This document shows, in pieces, positions 39,143 through 49,319 of a stretch of 64,000 nt of DNA. Below the pieces are notes generated by a model. That model was not told where the DNA came from. It did no database searches and was given only the letters and a program-made list of their open reading frames with translations. Where the stretch lies: the NCBI GenBank assembly GCA_903864275.1, contig CAIPFE010000040.1, positions 1-64,000 of the forward strand, in the 5' to 3' direction. Within the stretch, counting starts at the first letter, position 1, and every line of letters starts with the position of its first letter. Source of the stretch: an uncultured Mucilaginibacter sp. GTDB lineage: Bacteria; Bacteroidota; Bacteroidia; Sphingobacteriales; Sphingobacteriaceae. The position numbers were made by a program, and so were the translations under genes.

Positions 39143-40094
39143 GGCGGTTTACTAAAAGATTTTATACAATATCAGGTTTTTAAATGTGTAATAAAAATGG
39201 TTTGATATTTTAACGAGCATATGAGGGTTAGGGGAGGCCAATTGTTTAGAAATTTTGAGCTATAGATTTCCCTGGTTTTACGGCTCATAACATTGACAGA
39301 AAAAATTTCAAGTGAATTCAGTTTTTAAAACATCAGCTAAAGCTTATATTAAAACAAAATCATTTTCATGAAAGCTGAGCCTCCTTTCAATGCCCGTTTA
39401 ATGTTGAACTTTTGCGATCAGGCAACCCACTCAAATTTGATTCATAGGTTGCTGCAGGCGCGCCAGGAAGCAAAATAATTTATCAATGAATGCCTTTCTG
39501 TATACACGATCCACAAATTCTGTAATTTTAATCACAAGTAATTTTTAAGTTCTGATACACTTACTACCACTTTTTAGCGGGCTAACCATTGACAGACTAA
39601 AGCTTTATTTAATAATAGGTAACTAACTGATTTATAAATAAATGAATTCGATATTCCGAGTCGCTTTTATACAATGCCAAAAATATTAGCAATTAAAAAT
39701 TGGAGGTATACGATATATATGAATTAATAGTTTGAATTAAGCCATGTAAATATTTGATTATTAATTATATAAAAATTTTATGTGTCGGAAATTAATTTGA
39801 CAGGTTTATGAAATTTTAAGCCGTTTTCGAGGTGGAAATCATCTTTAATACACTTTTTTTGTTTCTGCGCCTGGTACACTTAGCATCAACTAATAATTTG
39901 GCCTACACAGCAATAATATCAACGGCAGCATATCTTTACCTGCCCGAAAATAATAATGGTTTATAAAGCCTTAAAATGCGAAATAGGGACATGCATCCTA
40001 TCCCCTACCCCGGGGCTTAGCGAAGGAAAATAGTGCCATTTTATAAAGAAAATGCTTTAGCATGCCGAACAACACAGCAGTTTTACGGTCAGGC

Positions 40095-41015
40095 TTAACT
40101 CGCTTTTCCGGAAGTTTTTCGCCTGCGGACATGTTTGTGGGTAACCGGATAAAGTAAGATCGTTGATAAGATAATGACTGCCCCAACCCAAAAACCTATG
40201 GTCATTTTATTCATGTCCCTAAAGAAAACAAAAGCCAGTAATATGCCATATACGGGCTCGAGGTTGGTGATCAAGGCTACCCTGAATGCCGAGAGCTCGC
40301 GCATTACGGATACCCCTGCAACGTACGCAAGGGAGGTACACACCGTACCTAAAATGAGTAAATAACTAATGTCAGCATTTGAAAGTAACATGGAGCTGTT
40401 AAAGCCATTAGTGAGCAACAAGTAAATTGTTATCCATAAAAAAGCCCCCGCGAGCTCATAAAAGGCAATCACGGGGGCTGCATTTTTTTTCACCAGCTTT
40501 GAGTTGATAATAGCAAAGAGACTGGCACAAACAGCACTTATTAACCCTGCAATGATACCCTTAGTGTATTGTGTTTCAAATTTGAATATCAAGACAATGC
40601 CGGTTATAATTAATGTTCCTGCCAATATTTCGAGTTTCGAGATGCGGGTTTTATTGATCAGCGGCTCAAATATTGCGGTGAATAAGGTGATGGAAGAAAG
40701 GCAAACAAGCGAGACTGCAACAGTTGATAGCTTAATGGATGCGAAGAAAAATATCCAATGCCCGCCCACCAATGCGCCGTTAAATATCAGCTTCATGAGA
40801 GTTCTGCGGTCGATCTTAAAGGCAGTTTTACTAAATTTAAAATAAAGGAATAAAGATACAGCAGCGATAAGCACCCTATACCATACCAGGCTCACTGCAG
40901 ATATAGTTATTAAGGCGCCCAGGATGCCCGTAAAACCCCATATAAAAACGGTAAAATGAAGTATAATAAGATTTTTATTTATTCCACTGGCTAGGGGAGT
41001 ATTGACCTGGTCCAT
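40095..41015 (-). CDS. EamA/DMT-family transporter
   Basis: 10-TM pattern; FIWGFTGILGALITISAVSLVWYRVLIAAVSL, two EamA halves. Confidence 0.9.
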   Translation of the reverse strand: MDQVNTPLASGINKNLIILHFTVFIWGFTGILGALITISAVSLVWYRVLIAAVSLFLYFKFSKTAFKIDRRTLMKLIFNGALVGGHWIFFFASIKLSTVAVSLVCLSSITLFTAIFEPLINKTRISKLEILAGTLIITGIVLIFKFETQYTKGIIAGLISAVCASLFAIINSKLVKKNAAPVIAFYELAGAFLWITIYLLLTNGFNSSMLLSNADISYLLILGTVCTSLAYVAGVSVMRELSAFRVALITNLEPVYGILLAFVFFRDMNKMTIGFWVGAVIILSTILLYPVTHKHVRRRKTSGKAS

Positions 41016-42121
41016 TATTTTGGGGCTTTTGACAGTAAATATAAGCCAACAATAGCAAATAAACCATTAGATAAACATACGGCTATCATAGGAGGAAGGT
41101 CCCCTTTTACTGCAAATACCAATGCAAATTTGTCGACAATAATATAGGCGAAGCAAAGAAAAATACCTATCCCAAGAGGCAGTCCGATCCCCCCTCTTAC
41201 CCTCCGCGATGATATGGATACGCCGATCAGCGTGAGCACGTATGATGATAGCGGATAAACAAAACGCTTGTATTTTTCGTACTTCATTTCTTTTAAAGCC
41301 CCTGTCCCCCGTATTTCTTCTTTAGTAATAGCCTTGCTCAGGTCGCTGGTTGACATGGCTGAATACTGGTTGTCATAAACAATAAAATCAGTAGGGCGCA
41401 TATCTAAAACCGTGTCTAATTGCCTGCCGGCGCCATCTATCCATTTTTCTTTCAGGCCATTCACATATTTGATAGTATAGCCTTTAATTGACCAAATTCT
41501 TTTAAGTGAATCATAAGAAATGGTATTAGCCAGCAATTTCTCCCGTAACTGGTCACCATCAAATTTTTCAAGCACAAATTGATATCCCGTATGTATGGTG
41601 TTATCATACGATTGTACAAATACATAGGTATGTTTATCCAGTTGTATGTGTACTTCGCTTTTGGTAGGATCATCGGCGTTAAATGAATGCGAGTTTTCGT
41701 AGGTTATTTTTAGCCGGTTTGTAAAGGGGATAAGGTAGATATTTGCGAAAAATGATACTACAAATATCAGCGTGGCACAAACAAAATAAGGTCGCAAAAA
41801 ACGGTTAAAACTTACTTTTCCGCTTAAAATCGGCACTATTTCCGTCTGATTGGCCATCTTAGCGGTAAAATAGATGACAGCCAGGAAATTGATAAGCGGC
41901 GATAATAAATTGATGTAAAATGGTATAAAACCAGCATAATATTTAAAGGCGATCTCTTCAATGGTAGAGTGGCTCTTTAAAAAGTTATCGAGGTGTTCAG
42001 AAATATCGAACACCACCGTTACCACCACAAATATCCCGAGCGTAAACACAAAAGTGCCCAGGTATTTTTTTATGAGGTACCGGTCAATAACTTTAAAATA
42101 GCTGTAAAAAAGGGCCTTCAT
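41015..42121 (-). CDS. LptF/LptG (YjgP/YjgQ) family LPS-export permease
   Basis: DRYLIKKYLGTFVFTLGIFVVVTVVFDISEHLDNFLKS...; TM topology. Confidence 0.9.
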   Translation of the reverse strand: MKALFYSYFKVIDRYLIKKYLGTFVFTLGIFVVVTVVFDISEHLDNFLKSHSTIEEIAFKYYAGFIPFYINLLSPLINFLAVIYFTAKMANQTEIVPILSGKVSFNRFLRPYFVCATLIFVVSFFANIYLIPFTNRLKITYENSHSFNADDPTKSEVHIQLDKHTYVFVQSYDNTIHTGYQFVLEKFDGDQLREKLLANTISYDSLKRIWSIKGYTIKYVNGLKEKWIDGAGRQLDTVLDMRPTDFIVYDNQYSAMSTSDLSKAITKEEIRGTGALKEMKYEKYKRFVYPLSSYVLTLIGVSISSRRVRGGIGLPLGIGIFLCFAYIIVDKFALVFAVKGDLPPMIAVCLSNGLFAIVGLYLLSKAPK

Positions 42122-43252
42122 TTATAATCTTTGTCCTAAACGGTTCACCATTGTATTTTTCCAGTTATAAAATTCGCCAGCGATAATTTTTTTGCGGGCT
42201 TCAGTCACCAGCCACAAATAAAAATGCAGGTTATGCAATGTAGCTATCTGCGCGCCTAACATCTCGCCCGAATGAATTAAATGGCGCAAGTAGGCTTTTG
42301 AATATGCGGTATCAGCAAACAGGCTGCTATCGCTTTCTATAGCCGAAAAATCATTTTTCCATTTTTCATTCTTGATATTTATAATACCCTCTTTTGTAAA
42401 AAGCATTCCGTTGCGCGCGTTTCGAGTAGGCATTACACAATCAAACATATCAATTCCTAAAGCAATATTCTCCAATATATTAACCGGTGTACCCACACCC
42501 ATCAAGTAACGCGGTTTTTGCTCCGGTAATATATTGCAAACAATTTCTGTCATCGCGTACATTTCTTCGGCAGGTTCGCCTACGGAAAGGCCGCCGATAG
42601 CATTACCCTCACGCTCATACGATGCAATCACCTCCGCCGACCGTACGCGCAGGTCTTTATACACCGAACCCTGTACAATAGGGAACAAAGTTTGGCTGTA
42701 GCCATACTTTGGCGCTGTACTGTCGAAGCGTTCGCAGCAGCGTTTAAGCCAGCGATGCGTCATTTCAATTGATTTTTTTGCGTACAGGTATTCGCAGGGG
42801 TAGGGTGTACATTCGTCAAAGGCCATGATGATGTCTGCACCGATGATGCGCTGTATATCCATCACATTTTCGGGCGTAAACAAGTGTTTTGAGCCGTCGA
42901 TATGCGACCGGAATGTAACGCCTTCTTCTTTAATTTTCCTCACATCAGTCAGCGAATAAACCTGGTAACCGCCGCTATCCGTTAAAATCGGCCCGTCCCA
43001 GCCCATAAAATGGTGCAGGCCCCCCGCGCCTTCCAGGGTATCTAAACCAGGCCTTAAATATAAATGATAGGTGTTGCCCAGTATGATGTGCGCATCAATA
43101 TCATTTTTAAGCTCGCGCTGGTGTACAGCCTTCACGGTGCCCGCAGTGCCTACCGGCATAAATATGGGTGTTTGTATTATACCGTGGTCGGTTGTAATTT
43201 CACCCGCCCGGGCTTTTGAAAGTGGATCTCGCGCTATTAAGTTGAATTTCAT
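42122..43252 (-). CDS. tgt: Queuine tRNA-ribosyltransferase
   Basis: IQTPIFMPVGTAGTVKAVHQRELKN; GWDGPILTDSGGYQVYSL; NTYHLYLRPG. Confidence 0.97.
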   Translation of the reverse strand: MKFNLIARDPLSKARAGEITTDHGIIQTPIFMPVGTAGTVKAVHQRELKNDIDAHIILGNTYHLYLRPGLDTLEGAGGLHHFMGWDGPILTDSGGYQVYSLTDVRKIKEEGVTFRSHIDGSKHLFTPENVMDIQRIIGADIIMAFDECTPYPCEYLYAKKSIEMTHRWLKRCCERFDSTAPKYGYSQTLFPIVQGSVYKDLRVRSAEVIASYEREGNAIGGLSVGEPAEEMYAMTEIVCNILPEQKPRYLMGVGTPVNILENIALGIDMFDCVMPTRNARNGMLFTKEGIINIKNEKWKNDFSAIESDSSLFADTAYSKAYLRHLIHSGEMLGAQIATLHNLHFYLWLVTEARKKIIAGEFYNWKNTMVNRLGQRL

Positions 43253-43463
43253 CAGAAAGGTTGCAAATTTAGTGATTTTATTTCACCCTTCACGCTACGC
43301 CCTTGTTGGAGTTGTCGGCAACAAGGTCCGAAAAACACTTAAATATTTACTACTTATTCCAATAGAACTTACTCCAACCCTCATCACTTATCATAACCTT
43401 TTCAATACTTACAACATATCTCAACAAAAATTAACAACTTTGCACCTTCATCAATACCAGAAT

Positions 43464-44582
43464 TTGGAAACGTACATACAAGAGGCGCTATTTATTTTAT
43501 TTCAGTTCTGTTTCATAGTTCAGCTATATTTCCTTGTAAATAACCAGAGCAGGCTGACCGGTTATAAGCCTTTGGAAGAGTTACTTCCAGTAAATGTGCC
43601 GGTATCGGTAATCATCAGCGCACGTAATGAAGCTCAAAATTTGAGCGAAAATCTGCCATCGATATTAGAACAAAACTACCCGGATTTTGAAGTGGTTGTT
43701 GTAAATGATTGCTCGTTCGATTCATCCGATATGGTTTTGCTTGAGTTAAGTGACATTTACCCGCGTTTAAAGATCGTAACAATAACAGAGCATGCCCGTT
43801 TTAAAACCGGTAAAAAATTCGCTTTAACGCTTGGGATAAAAGCGGCAAAAAACGAGCACCTTTTGTTTACCGATGCCGATTGCCGGCCCGCGTCTGCCGA
43901 TTGGATCACCCGGATGGCCGCTAACTTTACCGGCCCTGCTGAGATTGTCCTGGGTTATTCGCCTTATAAACGGTCAAAAAATTTCCTGAACCGGTTCATT
44001 CGTTTCGAAACTATAAAAACAGCCATAAATTATTTGTCGGCCGCCATAAACGGTGATGCCTATATGGGCATTGGCCGCAACTTAGCCTATACCAAGACTT
44101 TGTTTTTTAGCGCCAAGGGTTTTGCCGCGCATATGCATGTTTTATCGGGCGATGATGACCTGTTTGTAAATCAAAACGCCACGTCGGACAATACAGCGAT
44201 AGAAATACATCACGATGCATTTACTTATACAGACGCGAAAACTTCATTAACGGATTGGTACCGGCAAAAAAAACGGCACTTTGGCGTCGGGAAGATATAC
44301 AAAAGCAGGCACCGGCGAATGCTTAGTTTGGATGCATTAAGCGGTTTTCTGTTCTACATTTTATTAACATTGTGCCTATTTTTCAACTTTGAAACATTGT
44401 TAGCGCTTGGTTTGTTTATGTTTAGGGTGATTTTCCAGGTAATTATATATCGTAAACTATTTAAGCGTTTAGATGGGAAATATTTGTTATGGTATTTGCC
44501 AATATTGGATATGATTTATTACATTTATTTAAACATTTTTGGACTCACCGGCTCCTTTATAAAAACTACTAAATGGAAATAA
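43464..44582 (+). CDS. Family 2 glycosyltransferase
   Basis: VSVIISARNEAQNLSENLPSILEQNYPDFEVVVVNDCSFDSSD; LFTDADCRPAS; start probably TTG 43464, since the longer ORF start lies inside tgt. Confidence 0.88.
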   Translation: METYIQEALFILFQFCFIVQLYFLVNNQSRLTGYKPLEELLPVNVPVSVIISARNEAQNLSENLPSILEQNYPDFEVVVVNDCSFDSSDMVLLELSDIYPRLKIVTITEHARFKTGKKFALTLGIKAAKNEHLLFTDADCRPASADWITRMAANFTGPAEIVLGYSPYKRSKNFLNRFIRFETIKTAINYLSAAINGDAYMGIGRNLAYTKTLFFSAKGFAAHMHVLSGDDDLFVNQNATSDNTAIEIHHDAFTYTDAKTSLTDWYRQKKRHFGVGKIYKSRHRRMLSLDALSGFLFYILLTLCLFFNFETLLALGLFMFRVIFQVIIYRKLFKRLDGKYLLWYLPILDMIYYIYLNIFGLTGSFIKTTKWK

Positions 44583-45178
44583 ATTCGAATTTTACCGAAA
44601 ACGCCAAAAACGATTTCCACCTTGTTGTTAAAGCCCGCCAGGGTGACCAAAAATCGTACGCCGACCTGATGCACAGGTATAAGGACTCCATTTATTTTAT
44701 GGTGTTGAAAATGGTCAATAACAAAGAGGATGCGATGGACCTTACCGTTGAAACCTTTGCCAAAGCCTTTGAAAAACTGGACAAGTACCAGCCCGATTAC
44801 GCTTTCAGCACCTGGCTGTTCCGCGTTGCCACCAATAATTGTATCGACTTTATCAGGAAAAAAAAATTGAATACAATGTCCATCCACGGGATGATGGATG
44901 ATGATGGCGAAGAAAAACAATTGCAAATAAAGGCAGATGTACTTAACCCCGAAGAAGTTTCTATAAAAAAGCAGCAAACCCAGGAATTAAAATTACTGAT
45001 AGAAAGTTTGCCCCCGCGGTACCGCAACCTGATCACGCTGCGTTATTTCGATGAATTGTCGTACGAGGAGATAGCCCAGCAGCTTGATTTGCCTTTAGGG
45101 ACGGTTAAAGCGCAATTATTCAGGGCGAGGTACCTGCTTGGCAATATCATCAACCGTTTTAACAGGGATGACATCTGA
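44573..45178 (+). CDS. RNA polymerase sigma factor, sigma-70 family (ECF-like)
   Basis: AFSTWLFRVATNNCIDFIRKKK; LPPRYRNLITLRYFDELSYEEIAQQLDLPLGTVKAQLFRAR. Confidence 0.94.
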   Translation: MEINSNFTENAKNDFHLVVKARQGDQKSYADLMHRYKDSIYFMVLKMVNNKEDAMDLTVETFAKAFEKLDKYQPDYAFSTWLFRVATNNCIDFIRKKKLNTMSIHGMMDDDGEEKQLQIKADVLNPEEVSIKKQQTQELKLLIESLPPRYRNLITLRYFDELSYEEIAQQLDLPLGTVKAQLFRARYLLGNIINRFNRDDI

Positions 45179-45794
45179 TATTTTAATAAAATATTTCCCG
45201 TCGCTTACCGCTCAGCAGCTTCAGCAATTTAACCGCTTACCCGAATTATACAGCTACTGGAATAACCAGATCAACGTTATATCCCGCAAGGATATTGATA
45301 TGCTGTTTGAAAGGCATGTACTCCACTCCTTAGGCATTGCAAAAGTTATTTCCTTTTTACCCGGCGAAAAAGTTTTGGACGTAGGTACAGGCGGCGGTTT
45401 CCCCGGCATTCCGCTGGCTATTTTATTCCCGAAGACGCAGTTTCATCTCGTTGATTCAATCGGCAAAAAAATAAAAGTAGTGCAGGAGGTGGCGAAGGCT
45501 TTGGGCTTAAAAAATGTTGAGGCCTCGCATCAGCGTGCTGAAGATATCAATGAAAAATTTGATTTTGTAATATCAAGAGCGGTAACCAGGTTGAAAGAAT
45601 TTTATCCATGGGTAAAAAATAAATTTGACAAAACATCGAAAAATACTTTTCCAAACGGGATATTCTACCTGAAAGGCGGCGATCTTGCCGAAGAAATAGC
45701 TGAATCGGGGTTAAAGGTGCGGCAGTTTTATCTCAAAGATTATTTTGAAGAGGAGTTTTTTGAGACAAAACAGATGGTATATATCGCTTGTTGA
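45168..45794 (+). CDS. rsmG: 16S rRNA (guanine527-N7)-methyltransferase
   Basis: VLDVGTGGGFPGIPLAILFPKTQFHLVDSIGKKIKVVQEVAKALGL; start revised to 45168. Confidence 0.95.
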   Translation: MTSDILIKYFPSLTAQQLQQFNRLPELYSYWNNQINVISRKDIDMLFERHVLHSLGIAKVISFLPGEKVLDVGTGGGFPGIPLAILFPKTQFHLVDSIGKKIKVVQEVAKALGLKNVEASHQRAEDINEKFDFVISRAVTRLKEFYPWVKNKFDKTSKNTFPNGIFYLKGGDLAEEIAESGLKVRQFYLKDYFEEEFFETKQMVYIAC

Positions 45795-45836
45795 TTCCAC
45801 CAATTTTTGTACGGTCACACTGATTTTTGATTTTGA

Positions 45837-46169
45837 TTATACCGATTTTCTCGGGGGCGCCGATGTTTTACTGGTATCCTTTTTCTTTTTCTTAAACAAA
45901 TTTAGCGGATTGGGCGGCGGCGGGGGGCCACCCGGAGGCCCGGCAGGGGCGGGGACTACTTTGGCTGTGTCCTTTTTTTTAATTGAATCCTTACCTTTTT
46001 TATTTTTCTTAAACGGGTTAATCTTATTAAACAACTCGCCAGGCGGCGGCGGGGGCGGCGGAGGTGCCTGGGCAAAGGCTTTTGCCCCTAAAATTGTTAA
46101 ACCAAAACTTAATAAAAGTATGCAGTAATACTTTTTGCTACCGACGGGTTTTTCATTGTTTAACAGCAT
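45837..46169 (-). CDS. Small secreted proline/lysine-rich hypothetical protein
   Basis: Signal-peptide-like N-terminus, AQAPPPPPPPPGELFNKINPFKKNKKGKDSIKKKDT...PPPPPNPLNLFKKKKKDTSKT. Confidence 0.6.
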   Translation of the reverse strand: MLLNNEKPVGSKKYYCILLLSFGLTILGAKAFAQAPPPPPPPPGELFNKINPFKKNKKGKDSIKKKDTAKVVPAPAGPPGGPPPPPNPLNLFKKKKKDTSKTSAPPRKSV

Positions 46170-46371
46170 ATCAATAGTTTTAATGTTATTGTGAATTGCA
46201 GCGGAAAATCAAAACAGGTTAAGTTCATTAAACTATAATCTAAGGTATTAAAAAGGAAATTATTATACAAAAAATTGCAGCGGCAGAATTTACAGGAACT
46301 CCGTCGATTTACCGGGATTAGTATAAATAATTTTTTAACCCACAATTTGGCCCCCATCCTTTATATTATTT

Positions 46372-46408
46372 CGTCTGCACATTTGCATATCCGCACATTT
46401 GCACATTA
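46372..46408. repeat. Octameric word array (TTGCACAT class) upstream of dprA
   Basis: CTGCACAT TTGCATAT CCGCACAT TTGCACAT. Confidence 0.8.
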
Positions 46409-46417
46409 ATTTGTGCT

Positions 46418-47518
46418 ATGTCACAACTTCACCAGGTAGCTTTAACTTTTGTAAAAAACATCGGCCCGACGCTGGCCAAATCCCTGGTTAGCTACTTTGG
46501 CAGCGCCGAAGGAGTTTTTAACGCACCGAGGTCCAAGTGGTTGAAAGTGCCCGGGATTGGCGGGAAGACTGTTGAACAAATGGATATGGGCGCGGCGCTA
46601 AGCAGGGCGGAGGAAGAATTGAAGTTTATCGAGAAGAATAATGTAGAGGTTGTTTTTTATACCGACGGCAGGTATCCAAAGCGGTTAAAAAACTGTAACG
46701 ATTCGCCTGTATTGCTATATGCTAAAGGAAATGCCAACCTGAATTCGCGGCATATTATAAGTGTCGTAGGCACGCGTAACGCTACAGAGTACGGAAAACA
46801 CCTTTGCAAGCAACTGATAGAGGAATTGCAGCCTTATAATGTTTTAATAGTAAGTGGCCTGGCATTAGGGATCGACGTTGCGGCCCACAAAGAATGCTTG
46901 AAATTGAACCTGCCCACGCTGGGTGTGCTCGGCCACGGGCTCGACAGGATATATCCCAGTCAAAACCGTTCAACCGCAGAAAAAATGGTGGAGAATGGTG
47001 GTTTAATAACTGAATACCCTTCAGGCACTATACCCGACCGGGAGAACTTTCCGCAGCGCAATCGGATCGTCGCCGGGATTGCCGACGCCACCATAGTGGT
47101 GGAGGCCAGCATAAAAGGGGGTGCTTTGATCACGGCGGAAATAGCAAACTCCTATAACCGTGATGTTTTTGCCTTTCCGGGCAGAATAGGTGACGATTAT
47201 TCGGAAGGCTGTAATTTTTTGATACGCAATAATAAAGCCGCTTTGCTTACCGGTGCAGCGGACCTGGCTTATATTTTAGGCTGGGAAAAAGCAGACAACA
47301 CAAAACCGGTTGTCGAGCAATTGCTGCTTCCAATTGATCTGTCAACGGATGAACTATTGATATTTGATATTTTAAGGCTGCACAAAACACCATTACCTAT
47401 TGATGACCTTACCATAAAAACCAACATGGCCACCAGTAAATTAGCTATGAATTTGCTGAATATGGAAATGCAGGGCTATATAAGATCATTACCCGGGAAA
47501 ACGTATTGTTTGTGTTAG
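46418..47518 (+). CDS. dprA: DNA processing protein DprA
   Basis: ISVVGTRNATEYGKHLCKQLIEEL; IVSGLALGIDVAAHKECLKLNLPTLGVLGHGLDRIYPSQN; NRIVAGIADATIVVEASIKGGALITAEIA. Confidence 0.96.
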   Translation: MSQLHQVALTFVKNIGPTLAKSLVSYFGSAEGVFNAPRSKWLKVPGIGGKTVEQMDMGAALSRAEEELKFIEKNNVEVVFYTDGRYPKRLKNCNDSPVLLYAKGNANLNSRHIISVVGTRNATEYGKHLCKQLIEELQPYNVLIVSGLALGIDVAAHKECLKLNLPTLGVLGHGLDRIYPSQNRSTAEKMVENGGLITEYPSGTIPDRENFPQRNRIVAGIADATIVVEASIKGGALITAEIANSYNRDVFAFPGRIGDDYSEGCNFLIRNNKAALLTGAADLAYILGWEKADNTKPVVEQLLLPIDLSTDELLIFDILRLHKTPLPIDDLTIKTNMATSKLAMNLLNMEMQGYIRSLPGKTYCLC

Positions 47519-47649
47519 AGATTAGAGACCGGAGATTAGAGATTAGTTGAGTCCGGAAGTCGGAAAGTCCGGAAGAAAAAAATAGCAGTGGGGGTTTTAG
47601 ATTCGATGCCAACTTCAACCAATCTCCAACCTTTGATCACTAACCTCTA
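47516..47649. repeat. Word arrays at convergent dprA/sixA stops (GATTAGA, AGTCCGGA and AATCTCC classes)
   Basis: AGATTAG AGACCGG AGATTAG AGATTAG, then AGTCCGGA AGTCGGAA AGTCCGGA AG, then AATCTCC AACCTTT GATCACT AACCTCT. Confidence 0.9.
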
Positions 47650-48123
47650 TCCCTTTGGCCAACTGAAGTAAACCAATTTGCCGGTGCCGCCGCTTATCGA
47701 CGCCCAATCTTTGGCTTCGAAATCAATTTCTGCTATGGCGCTGGTGTGCACTTCCTTTACTTCACCGGTTAGGTAATAAAGTATCTGGCTTATGCCTGGA
47801 TTATGTCCTACCAGTGCGATAAAATTATATTGAGCAGGTAATTGATTGATAACGCGCAGTAAGGTTTGCTGGCTGGCTTCATAGATTGCCTTATTCAACT
47901 CGGGATCGGGCAGTAAAAGGTGGTCGGCAAATATTTCGGCGGTTGTTTTTGTACGTAATGCGGGGCTGCTTACTATAATTTGCGGGATCCGTGAGTCATC
48001 CTTTAACTTTCCGGCCATAAAAGCAGCGTCCTGTATGCCAATATACTTCAAAGGCCTTTCTATATCCTTAACGGAAGTTTCCTTTTCTGCTTTGGCATGC
48101 CGTATCAATAGCAACTTTTTCAT
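47647..48123 (-). CDS. SixA-like histidine phosphatase
   Basis: KLLLIRHAKAEKETSVKDIERPL; VGHNPGISQIL. Confidence 0.92.
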   Translation of the reverse strand: MKKLLLIRHAKAEKETSVKDIERPLKYIGIQDAAFMAGKLKDDSRIPQIIVSSPALRTKTTAEIFADHLLLPDPELNKAIYEASQQTLLRVINQLPAQYNFIALVGHNPGISQILYYLTGEVKEVHTSAIAEIDFEAKDWASISGGTGKLVYFSWPKG

Positions 48124-48298
48124 GATAGTGATCTGTTTTTAAAGGCATTGAAGCTACCAGGGCTATTCTATTGTTTTTTCAATATCAGCTCACGATGGTT
48201 TCATAAGCTAAATTAAAGAAAAGAGGCCCAATAAATCCCATTTTACCAAAAAATGTTATTAACATAGTTACCATTATCTAAACGCCTGCAGGTGCACA

Positions 48299-49303
48299 TT
48301 AGTTTTTATCAGGGCTAAATTTATCTGTTTGCGAAGCGGCTTCATTATTCGCGAAATCAATTATAGGCGCTACAGGCATGTCGTTCATGCATTTAAAATG
48401 GCCAAGCGGGCATTTTTCCAGGCCAAATTTCGAGCAGGGCCGGCAGGGCAGCTCGATCCCGGCCACTAAAATTTCCTTCACTTTATAAGGCTGCACACCC
48501 AATAGTTCAGGTACCGTGCCGCCCCAGATGGACGCTATGGGTTTGTCAAAAGCTTCGGCAATATGGGTTAAACCGGTATCAAAACCGATCACGCTGCTGG
48601 CTTTTGATACCAGGAAAACAGATTCATCCAGTGTAGTTATGCCACAGGCATTGTAAACATTGCTTGTTTTTGATGCGATTTCATCCCCGTTAGCTTTTAC
48701 ATCATTCCCACCGAGCAAAACAACTGGAAGGTTCAAGCCCTTGCATATGGCAACGATCTTTTCATTAGGCATACGCTTGGTGAAATGCGTTGCGCCAATG
48801 ATAAAAACAGCATAGTTAGTTTGGTGGGAGGGCGGCAACAACTTGCTTAGCTTGTGGTCGGTTTTAATGTAATAATCAATGGGCTGCTCATCATTTTTTA
48901 CGCCTAAAAAGGTAACTGCCTGCATGTAGCGTTCAACCAAATGAACCGGCGGCACAAGCCTCAAATTAAATTTTAAACTAAGCCATTTGCGTATGCGCTG
49001 TTTTTTATACGTTGAGGATTTTGCATGTACATTTAATTTTATGAGTGCAGTACGTAAATTATTATGCAGGTCGATGATATAATCGTAGTTCTCGGCTTTT
49101 AAATCGGCAATAGTTTCGGCAAGGGTCTGCTTTAGCAGAAGCAGCTTATCAACGTAAGGGTTGTTATCATAAATATATTTAAAGGCTGCTTTGGTTAAAA
49201 AGTGAACCTCGGCCCCAGGCAATTGCTTTTTCAGGCAGCGTACAACGGGAGTAGTATAAATAATATCACCCATTGAACTAAAGCGGATCACCAATATCTT
49301 CAT
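48299..49303 (-). CDS. Glycosyltransferase family 9 (ADP-heptose:LPS heptosyltransferase-like)
   Basis: MKILVIRFSSMGDIIYTTPVVRCLKKQLPGAEVHFLTK; GFDTGLTHIAEAFDKPIASIWGGT. Confidence 0.9.
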   Translation of the reverse strand: MKILVIRFSSMGDIIYTTPVVRCLKKQLPGAEVHFLTKAAFKYIYDNNPYVDKLLLLKQTLAETIADLKAENYDYIIDLHNNLRTALIKLNVHAKSSTYKKQRIRKWLSLKFNLRLVPPVHLVERYMQAVTFLGVKNDEQPIDYYIKTDHKLSKLLPPSHQTNYAVFIIGATHFTKRMPNEKIVAICKGLNLPVVLLGGNDVKANGDEIASKTSNVYNACGITTLDESVFLVSKASSVIGFDTGLTHIAEAFDKPIASIWGGTVPELLGVQPYKVKEILVAGIELPCRPCSKFGLEKCPLGHFKCMNDMPVAPIIDFANNEAASQTDKFSPDKN

Positions 49304-49319
49304 GGCAGAATTTTATTTG

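Noticed and set aside
43071-43463. N-terminal extension of the glycosyltransferase ORF overlapping tgt
   Set aside because: Overlaps antisense tgt; the natural start appears to be TTG 43464 (METYIQEALF).
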